34,556 nt of DNA, from IMG/VR virus record IMGVR_UViG_3300032308_001081, positions 1 through 34,556 of that record, one strand, 5' to 3'. A program made the translations under genes and the position numbers. Each line of letters starts with the position of its first letter. Within the stretch, counting starts at the first letter, position 1. This document shows, piece after piece, positions 7,951 to 15,272 of this stretch. Below the pieces are notes generated by a model. It had not been told where the DNA came from and ran no database searches. It saw nothing but the letters and a program-made list of their open reading frames with translations. Origin of the DNA: a virus.

Positions 7951-8474
7951 GCTTTTCTTTTGATTCCGTAAAAGTATAAGTCCGCAGGATTTTGTCGAGT
8001 GCTAAATCCATATTTCTCGAAAATAGTATCAACGCTGATACACGCGCGAATATCTGACTCGGTGAGATTCTTGTAGTAGTCGCCCACGAAAGGCGCGTCA
8101 GCGGGCGACGTCCTTCGCGTGCCATGTTCGGGTCTGCCAACGGTAGCGCAGGTGAACACAAGCAATCCCCCTGGCTTTAGGTGTCGATTGTAAACGGCTT
8201 GCAACGTCTGAGGATAAAACTCGTCATGTTCAAAGCATTCTGTTGAGATGACAACATCGAAGGGAGCATCAGCAACGTACTGATGCCCGCGCGCCACCAC
8301 ATCGACGTTCTTACCCGCGCCAATGTCGATGCCTGTGTAGTCGCAATTATTGAAGAACTGCCTGTTATTGCCGTTGATGTCAAGGCTTCCAATATCAAGC
8401 ACCCGCGTGCCGTGAAAATACTCGGGAAAGGCGGTTTTGACGGTTTCGATAAAGAAAGATTGTTCAGGGTGCAT
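7947..8474 (-). CDS. SAM-dependent class I methyltransferase, 175 aa
   Basis: The Rossmann methyltransferase signature is clear. Motif I is VLDIGSLDINGN (residues 25-36), an acidic end to strand 2 is TGIDIG (47-52), and motif IV-like FDVVISTECFEH (72-83) precedes an LKPGGLLVF strand typical of the Methyltransf_11 family. The product is a soluble cytoplasmic enzyme using S-adenosylmethionine. No DNA target-recognition domain or DPPY/PCQ motif is present, so DNA methylation is not indicated. It lies next to a GT2 glycosyltransferase with a three-base gap and is followed by an ATGA overlap. A joint role in modifying a sugar or virion component is inferred. Confidence 0.85.
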   Translation of the reverse strand: MHPEQSFFIETVKTAFPEYFHGTRVLDIGSLDINGNNRQFFNNCDYTGIDIGAGKNVDVVARGHQYVADAPFDVVISTECFEHDEFYPQTLQAVYNRHLKPGGLLVFTCATVGRPEHGTRRTSPADAPFVGDYYKNLTESDIRACISVDTIFEKYGFSTRQNPADLYFYGIKRKA

Positions 8475-8477
8475 ATC

Positions 8478-9086
8478 TCAAGCGTATTTTTCTTGCCAAA
8501 CCTTGGCGTCCTTTTCAGCCTGTTCAATAGCCCACGGTTCGGATGAGGTTGTGCTCATTTCGGTTTCAAACCATTCCATAGGCATAGACCATGCAGAACA
8601 AGCTACATATTTGGTCGAGAAGGAGTGCATGAATAACCAATCGTCGCCAAAAGAAACTTTTAAGTCGTTGGGAATTGGATTGTACATTTCGCGTTTCATA
8701 AACATAAAAATACCCCATCCGTGACGACGTTTTTTATCAAACGACGTCCATTTTGAGCCGCCCGCTCCAATTGTCGATATCGGGTCTTTTTCTATTATTC
8801 TGAAACATTCATTAAACACCTTGGCCACATCAAACGTCACGTCATCGTTAACGATGCACAGATATTCACCTTCTGCAATTGCCGCGCCGAGGTTCCATGA
8901 TGGGTTAACAAATAGGTTCTCGCTTGCGGTGATAAGTTTCACCTTCGGAATCTTCGGCAAGGTGTCTGGCGCGTTTGCGATGACAATAATTTCGAGAACG
9001 TCGGGATGTTCCGCGTAGCGTTCTATCATGTCAACGGTTCGGTGTGACCGCCACATGGTGGGAATGATGACTGAGATTTTTGGCAT
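8478..9086 (-). CDS. Family 2 glycosyltransferase, 202 aa
   Basis: The N-terminus MPKISVIIPTMWRSHRTVDM is the classic first strand of GT2 enzymes. It is followed by WNLGAAIAEGEYLCIVNDDV (residues 64-83), the conserved NxG...A.GEyl.fvNdD region with the metal-binding acidic pair. The ATG at 9086 is chosen because the longer frame would run 110 bases into the terminase gene. The gene starts 10 bases after the terminase stop, with the leader AATCACACTCAA before ATG. There is no membrane segment. It likely transfers a sugar in the cytoplasm; the acceptor is unknown. Confidence 0.85.
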   Translation of the reverse strand: MPKISVIIPTMWRSHRTVDMIERYAEHPDVLEIIVIANAPDTLPKIPKVKLITASENLFVNPSWNLGAAIAEGEYLCIVNDDVTFDVAKVFNECFRIIEKDPISTIGAGGSKWTSFDKKRRHGWGIFMFMKREMYNPIPNDLKVSFGDDWLFMHSFSTKYVACSAWSMPMEWFETEMSTTSSEPWAIEQAEKDAKVWQEKYA

Positions 9087-9096
9087 TTGAGTGTGA

Positions 9097-10395
9097 TTAA
9101 ACAATTGCAAACTTAGGCAAAAATATGTTACATGCGTATCGAAAGCAGTCCAACAAATCAAGCTGTTGCTCAATCTTGTTCCTGTCACCCTTAACAAGCG
9201 TACCATCAGGCCTTACTGTTGCGTTGTTCAAATCGAAGATTAAAGCCTTGCATTTAGGCGCGAAAAGTTTAATGTCGGCACGACTCAGGCTGCCGTTAAC
9301 GTGCGCGCGATTCTTTTCGATGCTCGGATTTACCGTCGGCACGTGTAGCTGATAACGCCCGATATTCAATCTTTCGCGGATAATCTTGTAGTAAGTGAGG
9401 TTATCTTTCACCATTGCGCTACCGCTGTTACCTGACGCGTCGCCCGTTACCTGAAAAATAGAATCAGGATACTGAGCTAAAATGTAATCGCATATCTCAT
9501 ATACGTTCGAGTTAGGTATCTTAATCGATTCGTAAACGTGCAATTGCTGCGCCCTATCCGTCGTAAACACGATGCACGACATTGGGTTACGGTTGAAGTC
9601 AAACGACAAGAACACCTCACCGCGCGGCGCTTGCATCTCGTTTGTAACGTGCTTAAATTCGTCGAAAGCATAAGCCCATCGGTTTCCGTCGAGGTCGAAA
9701 TTCGACCAGTCACCCTCAACAAATTGTCGCCTGAGTCGCTCATCCATCCGATTCCAGTTATCCCATTGGTCTGCCGTTACAAGCGGGTTATCCGTTGGTT
9801 TTGCGTTCAAATAGTAAAATCCATCGGGCAATGTTTCAGGCTCGTAAAACACGCGCTTCGGCCATTTCTGAGTCGGGTTGAACGTCAAAAAAACAAACGC
9901 GGGCGGCATTGGCGAGATGTAATGACTTCCCGCGCGTTGCATGGCCATTTCAAACATGGCTTCTGAAAGCTCCTCTCCTTGCTCTAAAAAAAAACCGTTA
10001 CATTCTAATCCAAGATAAGCGTCGAGCTTGGGGTCGCGATCGATGTTTTCGCCATAAAAAAAGATTTTCGCACCTGTGGCAAGATTTGTCAAGTGGTAGT
10101 TACCCTTATTCCTGCTCCATCGGTAGTTAGGCGAGTTGCCTATCATCTTCTCAAACGTTGGAATAGTAGTTGCTTCGAGTGTTGTGAAATCCGTTCTAAT
10201 TACTACCCATTTCGAGCGCGGAAACATCTTGCAGAGCAAAAGCAGAATCCCGGCAATACAGAACGTCTTGCCGCCGCGAATCGCGCCACCGTATGCCATA
10301 ATACGCGCGTCTGACTTTCCGCGCGTCGCCAACATGACTTCATTCAAGAATTGTTGTTGTTTGACATTAATAGACCAATCAATGCTTACCGCCAT
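9097..10395 (-). CDS. terL: Terminase large subunit, 432 aa
   Basis: This is the ATP-driven DNA packaging motor and nuclease. Walker A is GGAIRGGKT (residues 36-44), and the coupling motif is TFNPT (171-175). The RNase H-like nuclease carries acidic residues in LSFDFNRN (D266), VTGDASG (D319) and LDLLDCFRYA (D413/D416). The Walker B equivalent reads FFLEQGEEL (135-143), where the usual DE pair appears as EQ, followed by GEE. Length and order fit phage terminases of the Terminase_3/6 type. It follows the small subunit gene by 33 bases and opens the late operon. Confidence 0.95.
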   Translation of the reverse strand: MAVSIDWSINVKQQQFLNEVMLATRGKSDARIMAYGGAIRGGKTFCIAGILLLLCKMFPRSKWVVIRTDFTTLEATTIPTFEKMIGNSPNYRWSRNKGNYHLTNLATGAKIFFYGENIDRDPKLDAYLGLECNGFFLEQGEELSEAMFEMAMQRAGSHYISPMPPAFVFLTFNPTQKWPKRVFYEPETLPDGFYYLNAKPTDNPLVTADQWDNWNRMDERLRRQFVEGDWSNFDLDGNRWAYAFDEFKHVTNEMQAPRGEVFLSFDFNRNPMSCIVFTTDRAQQLHVYESIKIPNSNVYEICDYILAQYPDSIFQVTGDASGNSGSAMVKDNLTYYKIIRERLNIGRYQLHVPTVNPSIEKNRAHVNGSLSRADIKLFAPKCKALIFDLNNATVRPDGTLVKGDRNKIEQQLDLLDCFRYACNIFLPKFAIV

Positions 10396-10428
10396 TGCGT
10401 TACCATTTTTGCGCTTACTGCCGTTCCG

Positions 10429-10875
10429 TCAGATTTCTATTTCAGTACCATCGGGTAGCCTCATGACTGTTTTTTCCTTGCCCTCAATGGGTTTAGATGC
10501 TTCCTTGCCGCCATACTTCCACGGGCAGAGTGCCGCCGCTTTTTTCAATCGAATCTCAACCTGCAATCGCGCGCGCTGCGCATCTCCTCGTGGCATTTGG
10601 CCCGTGAACAAATCAGGCTTGAGTTGCATCTGCTCATCCGCAATTCGCATGGCAGCGTTAACGAGAATATCGGCTTGGATTTCATTTGCGGCCTCAAATT
10701 TCGATTTTCTCGGCTCGGACGCCTCAATATAGGCGCGAAGGTCGAAAATTGAAATTTCGCGCTCTTTTGCAAAAATCACGGCGTCGCATTCACGAGTGGT
10801 TAATTCGTAAATCAGGTCGTTGAATATGTCCTCGGTGACTTTCACGGTGTCAAATATACTGACTTTTACACTCAT
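10429..10875 (-). CDS. terS: Terminase small subunit, 148 aa
   Basis: DNA-recognition partner of the large terminase. The region ASEPRKSKFEAANEIQADILVNAAMRIADE followed by RARLQVEIRLKKAAALCPWKYG matches the layout of small terminases: helix-rich residue run, then the conserved R(L/V)..R.....PkkYG segment. The ATG at 10875 is preferred over an in-frame GTG at 10890 that lies within a repeated 9-bp motif. There is no Shine-Dalgarno sequence. As first gene downstream of the 400-bp control region it should be expressed late. Confidence 0.8.
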   Translation of the reverse strand: MSVKVSIFDTVKVTEDIFNDLIYELTTRECDAVIFAKEREISIFDLRAYIEASEPRKSKFEAANEIQADILVNAAMRIADEQMQLKPDLFTGQMPRGDAQRARLQVEIRLKKAAALCPWKYGGKEASKPIEGKEKTVMRLPDGTEIEI

Positions 10876-10881
10876 GTTTTT

Positions 10882-11175
10882 TGTTGACACTTAAAACATT
10901 GATTTACAATTACTTGCAGAAATGTAAACAAAAAAATCGGATTTTGTTTACATCGATGTTGACACGGAAACCCGCGCCAGACGAAGGATATTTATATATA
11001 TTTATATGTAAACAATATATATACATACATACACGCGTCCGCGCCCTTGCATATATGTGTGCATGTGTGTATGCCTTTTTTTGCGTTTACATCGTTTACA
11101 CGCTGTAACTCTCTGAGCCTGTGCAAAATAAGTGTCAACATTCGTGTCAACAAAAAATCTAAAAAGTGTTTACAT
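10882..11175. repeat. Cluster of nine 9-bp iteron-like repeats (RTGTMAACA family)
   Basis: Exact copies on the plus strand are: TGTTGACAC at 10882-10890 and 10957-10965; GTGTCAACA at 11132-11140 and 11144-11152; ATGTAAACA at 10922-10930 and 11006-11014; TGTTTACAT at 10945-10953 and 11167-11175. The variants CGTTTACAT (11084-11092) and CGTTTACAC (11093-11101) form a direct pair. In one orientation all fit (A/G)TGT(A/C)AAC followed by A or G. Pairs lie 9 or 12 bp apart centre to centre. Confidence 0.85.
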
Positions 11176-11187
11176 TTATCATTATTG

Positions 11188-11222
11188 ATAAAAAAAACGC
11201 GAAATCTTACGGGACTTCGCGT
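11188..11222 (-). terminator. Intrinsic terminator (minus strand) after primase gene
   Basis: On the minus strand ACGCGAA (11222-11216) pairs perfectly with TTCGCGT (11203-11197) around a 12-base loop and is followed by a run of eight T. It would end transcripts from the early/replication block 56-90 bases after the primase stop, insulating the terminase operon. Confidence 0.8.
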
Positions 11223-11223
11223 T

Positions 11224-11240
11224 AGGGGTTGTCAACCCCT
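11224..11240. repeat. Near-perfect palindrome between the two terminators
   Basis: AGGGGTTG-T-CAACCCCT is an 8+8 inverted repeat with a one-base centre. It lies exactly between the minus-strand and plus-strand terminator hairpins. It could extend either terminator structure or be a protein-binding site; neither can be decided from sequence. Confidence 0.7.
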
Positions 11241-11267
11241 CGGACGTGGAGCGCGTCCGATTTTTTT
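11241..11267 (+). terminator. Intrinsic terminator (plus strand)
   Basis: CGGACG (11241-11246) and CGTCCG (11254-11259) form a 6-bp GC stem with a 7-base loop followed by A and seven T on the plus strand. No plus-strand gene precedes it, so either an untranslated plus transcript starts in the control region or it protects the primase gene from antisense reading. Confidence 0.65.
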
Positions 11268-11277
11268 GTCGATTAAG

Positions 11278-13851
11278 TTAAAAAGGTGCTTCAGCTTCAA
11301 GTTCAATTTCGGAATTCGTTGACGTGAAAAAAGGAATTTTCACCGCTCTTGATGTTACCATCCCGAACCTTTCCGATGTGCATTTTTGAGCGTTGGGAAT
11401 CCGCGTAAGTATCTTTGAGTAATTCGACGCCCACGGGGTATCTTTTAAAATTCGTTGCATCTGAGTATTAGAATTGGCAATTACAAGATAGTGACCAGAT
11501 GTATCGCGTGCCACTTTGACACCTATTCTGTAAAGCCTTTTAATTGCATCAAGGTCTTGATTTGCGGCATCTTCGCATATTTCTTGAATGCTTCGATTGT
11601 GCTTTCCGTGCCTGTCCTCAACTTCAATTATGGTTTCCATAATGTACTGTAATAGCCGCGTCTCATCCTTGCTATCATCGAGTGCCTGTTCTTCATTCCA
11701 ATCATGCTTGAGAACGAAATCCCGGGCTTGCTCGATGGTCACAGCAACGTCATAAGCAAGAGAGAAAGCGCCGGCAAGAATTGGCGCAAGTTGGTCGCCC
11801 ATATTGATGTCGCCCAGATGCTCGGTTACGGCTTGCCTGAAAGTGTCGATGTTGCGAAGGATGACGGGTATCATACGAATAGTGCGCGCTTGCAATCGGT
11901 CGCAAAATTCAGGCGTTATTAGGTGCGCTATTTCTGCGGATAGTTTTTTCCACTTTTCGGCCGCGTCTTCCGAACGGTCGCGAACAAGACTTAGGATGGT
12001 AGTACGGCGTCGGTCGGCCTGTTGCTTAAGCTGAGGCGTGATGGACGAAAACGCAAACATGGATTGAAGCTCATACGACATAACCGAACCAGTGCCTGAG
12101 CCTTTCAATACTTGGCCTGAGTCACCAGATGAAGCACCGCGAATGGCTACGAGAATAGCTTGCATACGCATCTGATCGGAAAACGAATCCCCCTCTGCCT
12201 CATCGAATAGCACCGGCACGGCATCATGTTGTAACGCTTGCCGCAATCCTGCCGCTGTGGTGTCACCTTGCACAGATAACGCGCACTTGCCGATAAGCCT
12301 TCGCATGATGGTACGATATACGGTAGTCTTACCCGTTCCTGCCGCGCCTGTCACCCATAAGTGCGGCCTCCATGATAACACGCCACATATAGGCGCAATG
12401 ACACACCATCCTGCGAGAAGATAGCCGTTAACTTTTCGCTCCCAATGGAATTGAGACAGCAACGTAAGAACTTGCCGCGCTTCTTTTGCCGTTAAAGGGT
12501 TTTCTGTTGATATGTGCAGCTCGCGCGCTTGCTCGTAAACGAATTCAGACTCAAAAGCGTTAAGAGGTGTCACCGCCCCATCAACGATAAGATGCTTTCC
12601 CGCGTGAATTACGATGTGATTATTATCCACCCACGCACCGCGTCCGCGGATTCGTGATGGATTGAAGATACCCTTGATGTTGGCTTGTTGAATCAATGAG
12701 TTGCAAGCCGCGTTGATGTCGAATTTACCCTGCTTTGCGGGGTACATACCCTCCCACCAGTTAAGAGGCGCAAGCGTCATAAGGTTGACAACGCTTAGGG
12801 CTGTTGCTTTGAAAATGTTAAGCGTCTTGGTTGACTTAGAATAAAATACATACGCCGGAACATCGCCTGACTTGACGAATCCCATCACACGGAAAGGCTC
12901 ATCTGTATCAGGTGGTGGTGGTGGCGGCGCGGGCGGTTCGGGCTTGGGTATTGGCCTTGCAATATAAAGCTGCTCAGGCGTCAGCCAATCGCGAAATTGC
13001 TCAGGCGTGAGGGTTATATCTGCGGCATCTCCTTTATGTGGCAACTGCGGATGTATTCGCATTACCTTGACCTTGCATGATAACTCGGTAAGAATTGCCG
13101 CAAGTCCTTTCAATTCGCGCGGTTCTTTTTTTGTCATGAGCCATCCGCCGTTCATGCATACTTGCCCTGGCTCATCATTATCAGGCCAAAGAATAACGTT
13201 ACGACCAGTTAGACACGTCCAATCTACGTGTTCAATGCTGTCAATACCGCCATGCCATGTGGTTATGATGAAATCGGGCAATAATCGCTTCGCCGCATCC
13301 ATCGCTTTTTCCCCTTCTGTAATCACCACGGGAACGGATTTATTCGCGGCAAGCTTCTGTCTGTTATACGGATACCGCTTAGGCGGGGCTTGCTTCTGCC
13401 ATGATGCTGCCACGCCGTCGGTGCAGTACGTCATGGGGTAGATAATCTTTTTCTGCCCTGGCGGATCATAACGCACGACAATCGATTCCATTCTTCCGAG
13501 CTCATCGCAATTTTCCCACACAAAAGACGCTCCTTTTGTTGGTGGCGATGGCGCGTCATCAGGTACGGGTATAATTGCGGTGTAAGTAACCTTTATAGGC
13601 TTTTCCTTCATCGGCGGCGCATCACCTGTTATAGACTTAGCTTCGGCATAAGTTATGCCTTGCATTTTCATTATGAAGGATTCAGCCGTCTTGCCTGATT
13701 CGCCGCAAGCAAAGCACTTCCAAACGTTTTTCTCGTCGTTAATCTTTAGCGATTCATGTTTGTCGTCGTGGAACGGGCAGATGCCGACGTGTTCTTTTCC
13801 GCGCTTTTTCAAGTTGACGAATCTCGAAAGCGCGTCTGATAATTGCTCCAT
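11278..13851 (-). CDS. Primase-helicase (CHC2 zinc finger, TOPRIM, P-loop ATPase), 857 aa
   Basis: Replication protein joining primase and helicase modules. The DnaG-type CHC2 zinc finger has C25-x2-H28 and C46-x2-C49 (CPFHDD, CFACGESG). The TOPRIM domain shows VVITEGEKAMDA (E180) and LWPDNDEPG (D223/D225). A Pro-rich linker at about 302-316 precedes a middle domain. The C-terminal ATPase has Walker A GAAGTGKT (503-509) and Walker B VLFDEAEGDS (547-556), in the style of DUF927/SF3-like phage helicases. It synthesises RNA primers and unwinds DNA at the fork. It closes the replication block and abuts the putative origin. Confidence 0.92.
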   Translation of the reverse strand: MEQLSDALSRFVNLKKRGKEHVGICPFHDDKHESLKINDEKNVWKCFACGESGKTAESFIMKMQGITYAEAKSITGDAPPMKEKPIKVTYTAIIPVPDDAPSPPTKGASFVWENCDELGRMESIVVRYDPPGQKKIIYPMTYCTDGVAASWQKQAPPKRYPYNRQKLAANKSVPVVITEGEKAMDAAKRLLPDFIITTWHGGIDSIEHVDWTCLTGRNVILWPDNDEPGQVCMNGGWLMTKKEPRELKGLAAILTELSCKVKVMRIHPQLPHKGDAADITLTPEQFRDWLTPEQLYIARPIPKPEPPAPPPPPPDTDEPFRVMGFVKSGDVPAYVFYSKSTKTLNIFKATALSVVNLMTLAPLNWWEGMYPAKQGKFDINAACNSLIQQANIKGIFNPSRIRGRGAWVDNNHIVIHAGKHLIVDGAVTPLNAFESEFVYEQARELHISTENPLTAKEARQVLTLLSQFHWERKVNGYLLAGWCVIAPICGVLSWRPHLWVTGAAGTGKTTVYRTIMRRLIGKCALSVQGDTTAAGLRQALQHDAVPVLFDEAEGDSFSDQMRMQAILVAIRGASSGDSGQVLKGSGTGSVMSYELQSMFAFSSITPQLKQQADRRRTTILSLVRDRSEDAAEKWKKLSAEIAHLITPEFCDRLQARTIRMIPVILRNIDTFRQAVTEHLGDINMGDQLAPILAGAFSLAYDVAVTIEQARDFVLKHDWNEEQALDDSKDETRLLQYIMETIIEVEDRHGKHNRSIQEICEDAANQDLDAIKRLYRIGVKVARDTSGHYLVIANSNTQMQRILKDTPWASNYSKILTRIPNAQKCTSERFGMVTSRAVKIPFFTSTNSEIELEAEAPF

Positions 13852-13869
13852 GTATTTTGAGGGTTGGGG

Positions 13870-14196
13870 TTAACGCTTCATAAGCTCAAGCCAAATGCAG
13901 AAGATGGTCACAAACGCGGTAATACCAATCGAACACGCGAAGAGGATGAGCCATTCTTTGAGGGTAATTTTGTTTTTTTCGAGGCGCAATTTATGTATGA
14001 GCCTTGCAATGCCGTTCAAGCCTTTTGCGCTCTGTTGTCGATCTTGCTCAAGGCAGTATTGTGCGTATCGGGAACTAATCTCAAGATAGCCTACCATAAA
14101 ATAATCATCTGTATTATCATGCTGATACGTGTGCCAATCACGCGCATGCTCAAAACTTCCTATCGGATGCTCAGAGCGAAATTCTGGTGTGTTCAT
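13870..14196 (-). CDS. Small C-terminally membrane-anchored protein, 108 aa
   Basis: The first 70 residues are soluble and polar; the C-terminus has one strong membrane helix (LILFACSIGITAFVTIFCIW, about residues 84-103) ending in a basic KR. It overlaps the VRR-NUC gene by ATGA and lies 18 bases before the primase gene. No family is recognised. A tail-anchored membrane protein in a replication operon could tether replication proteins, but that is speculation. Confidence 0.65.
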   Translation of the reverse strand: MNTPEFRSEHPIGSFEHARDWHTYQHDNTDDYFMVGYLEISSRYAQYCLEQDRQQSAKGLNGIARLIHKLRLEKNKITLKEWLILFACSIGITAFVTIFCIWLELMKR

Positions 14197-14504
14197 TGGG
14201 GTTCTCGGTGTATAATTGCTATTCCTCCCGCCTTCTTGACCTGCTCGAGAAAATTCTGCTGTTCAGGTGTTACGCGGACGTTTTTTGTTTTCAGCTCAAC
14301 GGCTGTGAAAATTGCTACTTTTTGACCTACCATCTCGGGCGTGATTTCGCGCGTAGTCCATCCAATCAAATCGCTGCTTCCCGTGCATAATCCGTAGCGT
14401 ATGGTATGGCCATTGCGCGTTGTTGCAAGCCCGACGTTATTGCGAAATAATCGCGTGTTTTCAGGTAAGGAAAGCAGGTACTTTTTGATGAGATTTGCCT
14501 CCAT
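14193..14504 (-). CDS. VRR-NUC domain nuclease, 103 aa
   Basis: Stand-alone PD-(D/E)xK nuclease of the VRR-NUC type: RNNVGLATTRNGHTIRYGL leads to the catalytic GSSDLIGW (D45), then VELKTKN (E70, K72) and TPEQQNFLEQVKKAGG (the conserved Q and G). Length agrees with single-domain phage members, which cut DNA junctions or flaps. The ATG at 14504 overlaps the upstream TAA by one base (TAATG). A TTG at 14513 is the alternative. Located just upstream of the primase gene, so a role in replication or recombination intermediates is likely. Confidence 0.88.
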   Translation of the reverse strand: MEANLIKKYLLSLPENTRLFRNNVGLATTRNGHTIRYGLCTGSSDLIGWTTREITPEMVGQKVAIFTAVELKTKNVRVTPEQQNFLEQVKKAGGIAIIHREPQ

Positions 14505-15001
14505 TAACGGCAACGTGTTTTCTGATTAACGATTAACAACCCATGAGCGTCTTTTTGATGCTTGAGGAACGTGTTATCCTTTTCGTATTGGCGCGGGTTT
14601 TCGTTAACCTCCACGTAGAAAGTAGCACTATTGTTAGTGATAGTGGTGTCCATCAAACTAATGTACGCGGTGCGCGTTTCAATCGTGCATTCATGCGGCT
14701 TAGCGCAGGAGGTCAAAGCAGTTGCAAAAGCAATCAAAATTGGTAGGCTTTTTTTCCATAATTTGTACTCATCATATATCGCGAAGCAGGTTCCCGCGAT
14801 AAATGCGGCAAGGACAATCCAAGCCCACCAATCATAGCGGGTATCGAATGCACCGCCGATGAATCCGGCAATGAATACCTGCCAGCCGACGGTGAAGAGT
14901 GCGAGTGCCATTTTTCGCGTGCGGAAAAAGGACGAAAAAGCGAATAGGCAGATGGACGCGGCCAAGCCTAAGATGCTGAGGAAAATTTGCATGGTGTTCA
15001 T
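14504..15001 (-). CDS. Multi-spanning membrane protein with internal lipobox-like segment, 165 aa
   Basis: Three membrane helices fill residues 1-75 (MQIFLSILGLAASICLFAF, LFTVGWQVFIAGFIGGAF, WAWIVLAAFIAGTCFAIY). A basic stretch YKLWKK is followed by a fourth hydrophobic segment SLPILIAFATALTSC that looks like a lipoprotein signal with lipobox (ALTSC). About 60 polar residues follow (AKPHECTIETRT onward). The protein therefore resembles a holin-like membrane protein joined to a small lipoprotein. It lies in the replication block, away from the lysis cassette. No family recognised. Confidence 0.65.
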   Translation of the reverse strand: MNTMQIFLSILGLAASICLFAFSSFFRTRKMALALFTVGWQVFIAGFIGGAFDTRYDWWAWIVLAAFIAGTCFAIYDEYKLWKKSLPILIAFATALTSCAKPHECTIETRTAYISLMDTTITNNSATFYVEVNENPRQYEKDNTFLKHQKDAHGLLIVNQKTRCR

Positions 15002-15034
15002 AGTGGTGTGTGATTTGGGGTTGAATTTACTGAT

Positions 15035-15202
15035 TTATTTTGAATGTGAGTCAGGCGAGGTTTCATGCTTCTTTTCTTCCTTCTCCATCACTTCGCGGTA
15101 CTTTTCAAGAGCCTTGCAAAAAGCCCAATGTTCCCTTTGGAGGTCTTTATCCTCTCTGCGAGCCTCAATCTTGCTTTCAAGCCATTTGATGTATTCGTTC
15201 AT
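15035..15202 (-). CDS. Small coiled-coil protein, 55 aa
   Basis: Highly charged helical peptide MNEYIKWLESKIEARREDKD with heptad-like hydrophobics. The start at 15202 is preferred because the longer alternatives (ATG 15283 or 15301) add a basic, low-complexity N-terminus partly overlapping the phosphoesterase gene. The 15283 start, with an 11-base overlap, remains possible. Function unknown. Confidence 0.5.
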   Translation of the reverse strand: MNEYIKWLESKIEARREDKDLQREHWAFCKALEKYREVMEKEEKKHETSPDSHSK

Positions 15203-15272
15203 GTTTTCAGTTTTTGTTCGCTTTATCCATGAGTACAGGTTTTGATTTTTTTTTCTACTATTTCGTCGCGGC

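Larger units (their letters stand above)
10876..11277. promoter_or_regulatory. Large non-coding region: probable origin and/or late control region
   Basis: Only long gene-free stretch in the genome, between the primase-helicase stop and the small terminase start. It holds nine copies of the related 9-mers TGTTGACAC and TGTTTACAT (either strand, 10882-11175), an AT-rich core with alternating TATA/ACAT runs at about 10990-11078, and three hairpins with terminator-like U-runs in both directions (11188-11267). No TAnnTTTG promoter was found on either strand here. Repeated short sites next to an AT-rich stretch beside a primase gene are typical of phage origins. The same sites could bind a late-gene activator. 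Confidence 0.65.

Noticed and set aside
9538-10732. Several plus-strand open frames opposite the terminase genes
   Set aside because: All are antisense to genes with clear motifs; their translations show no recognisable features.
11021-11078. Large cruciform or Z-DNA element in the ACAT/TGTG tract
   Set aside because: The complementarity is imperfect; it is adequately described as an AT-rich, alternating core of the control region.
10882-11175. CRISPR array
   Set aside because: The repeats are only 9 bp, occur in both orientations and have irregular spacing; no cas genes are present.
12900-12950. GGT/GGC-rich microsatellite
   Set aside because: It encodes the Pro-rich linker (PPAPPPPPPD) of the primase-helicase and needs no separate explanation.
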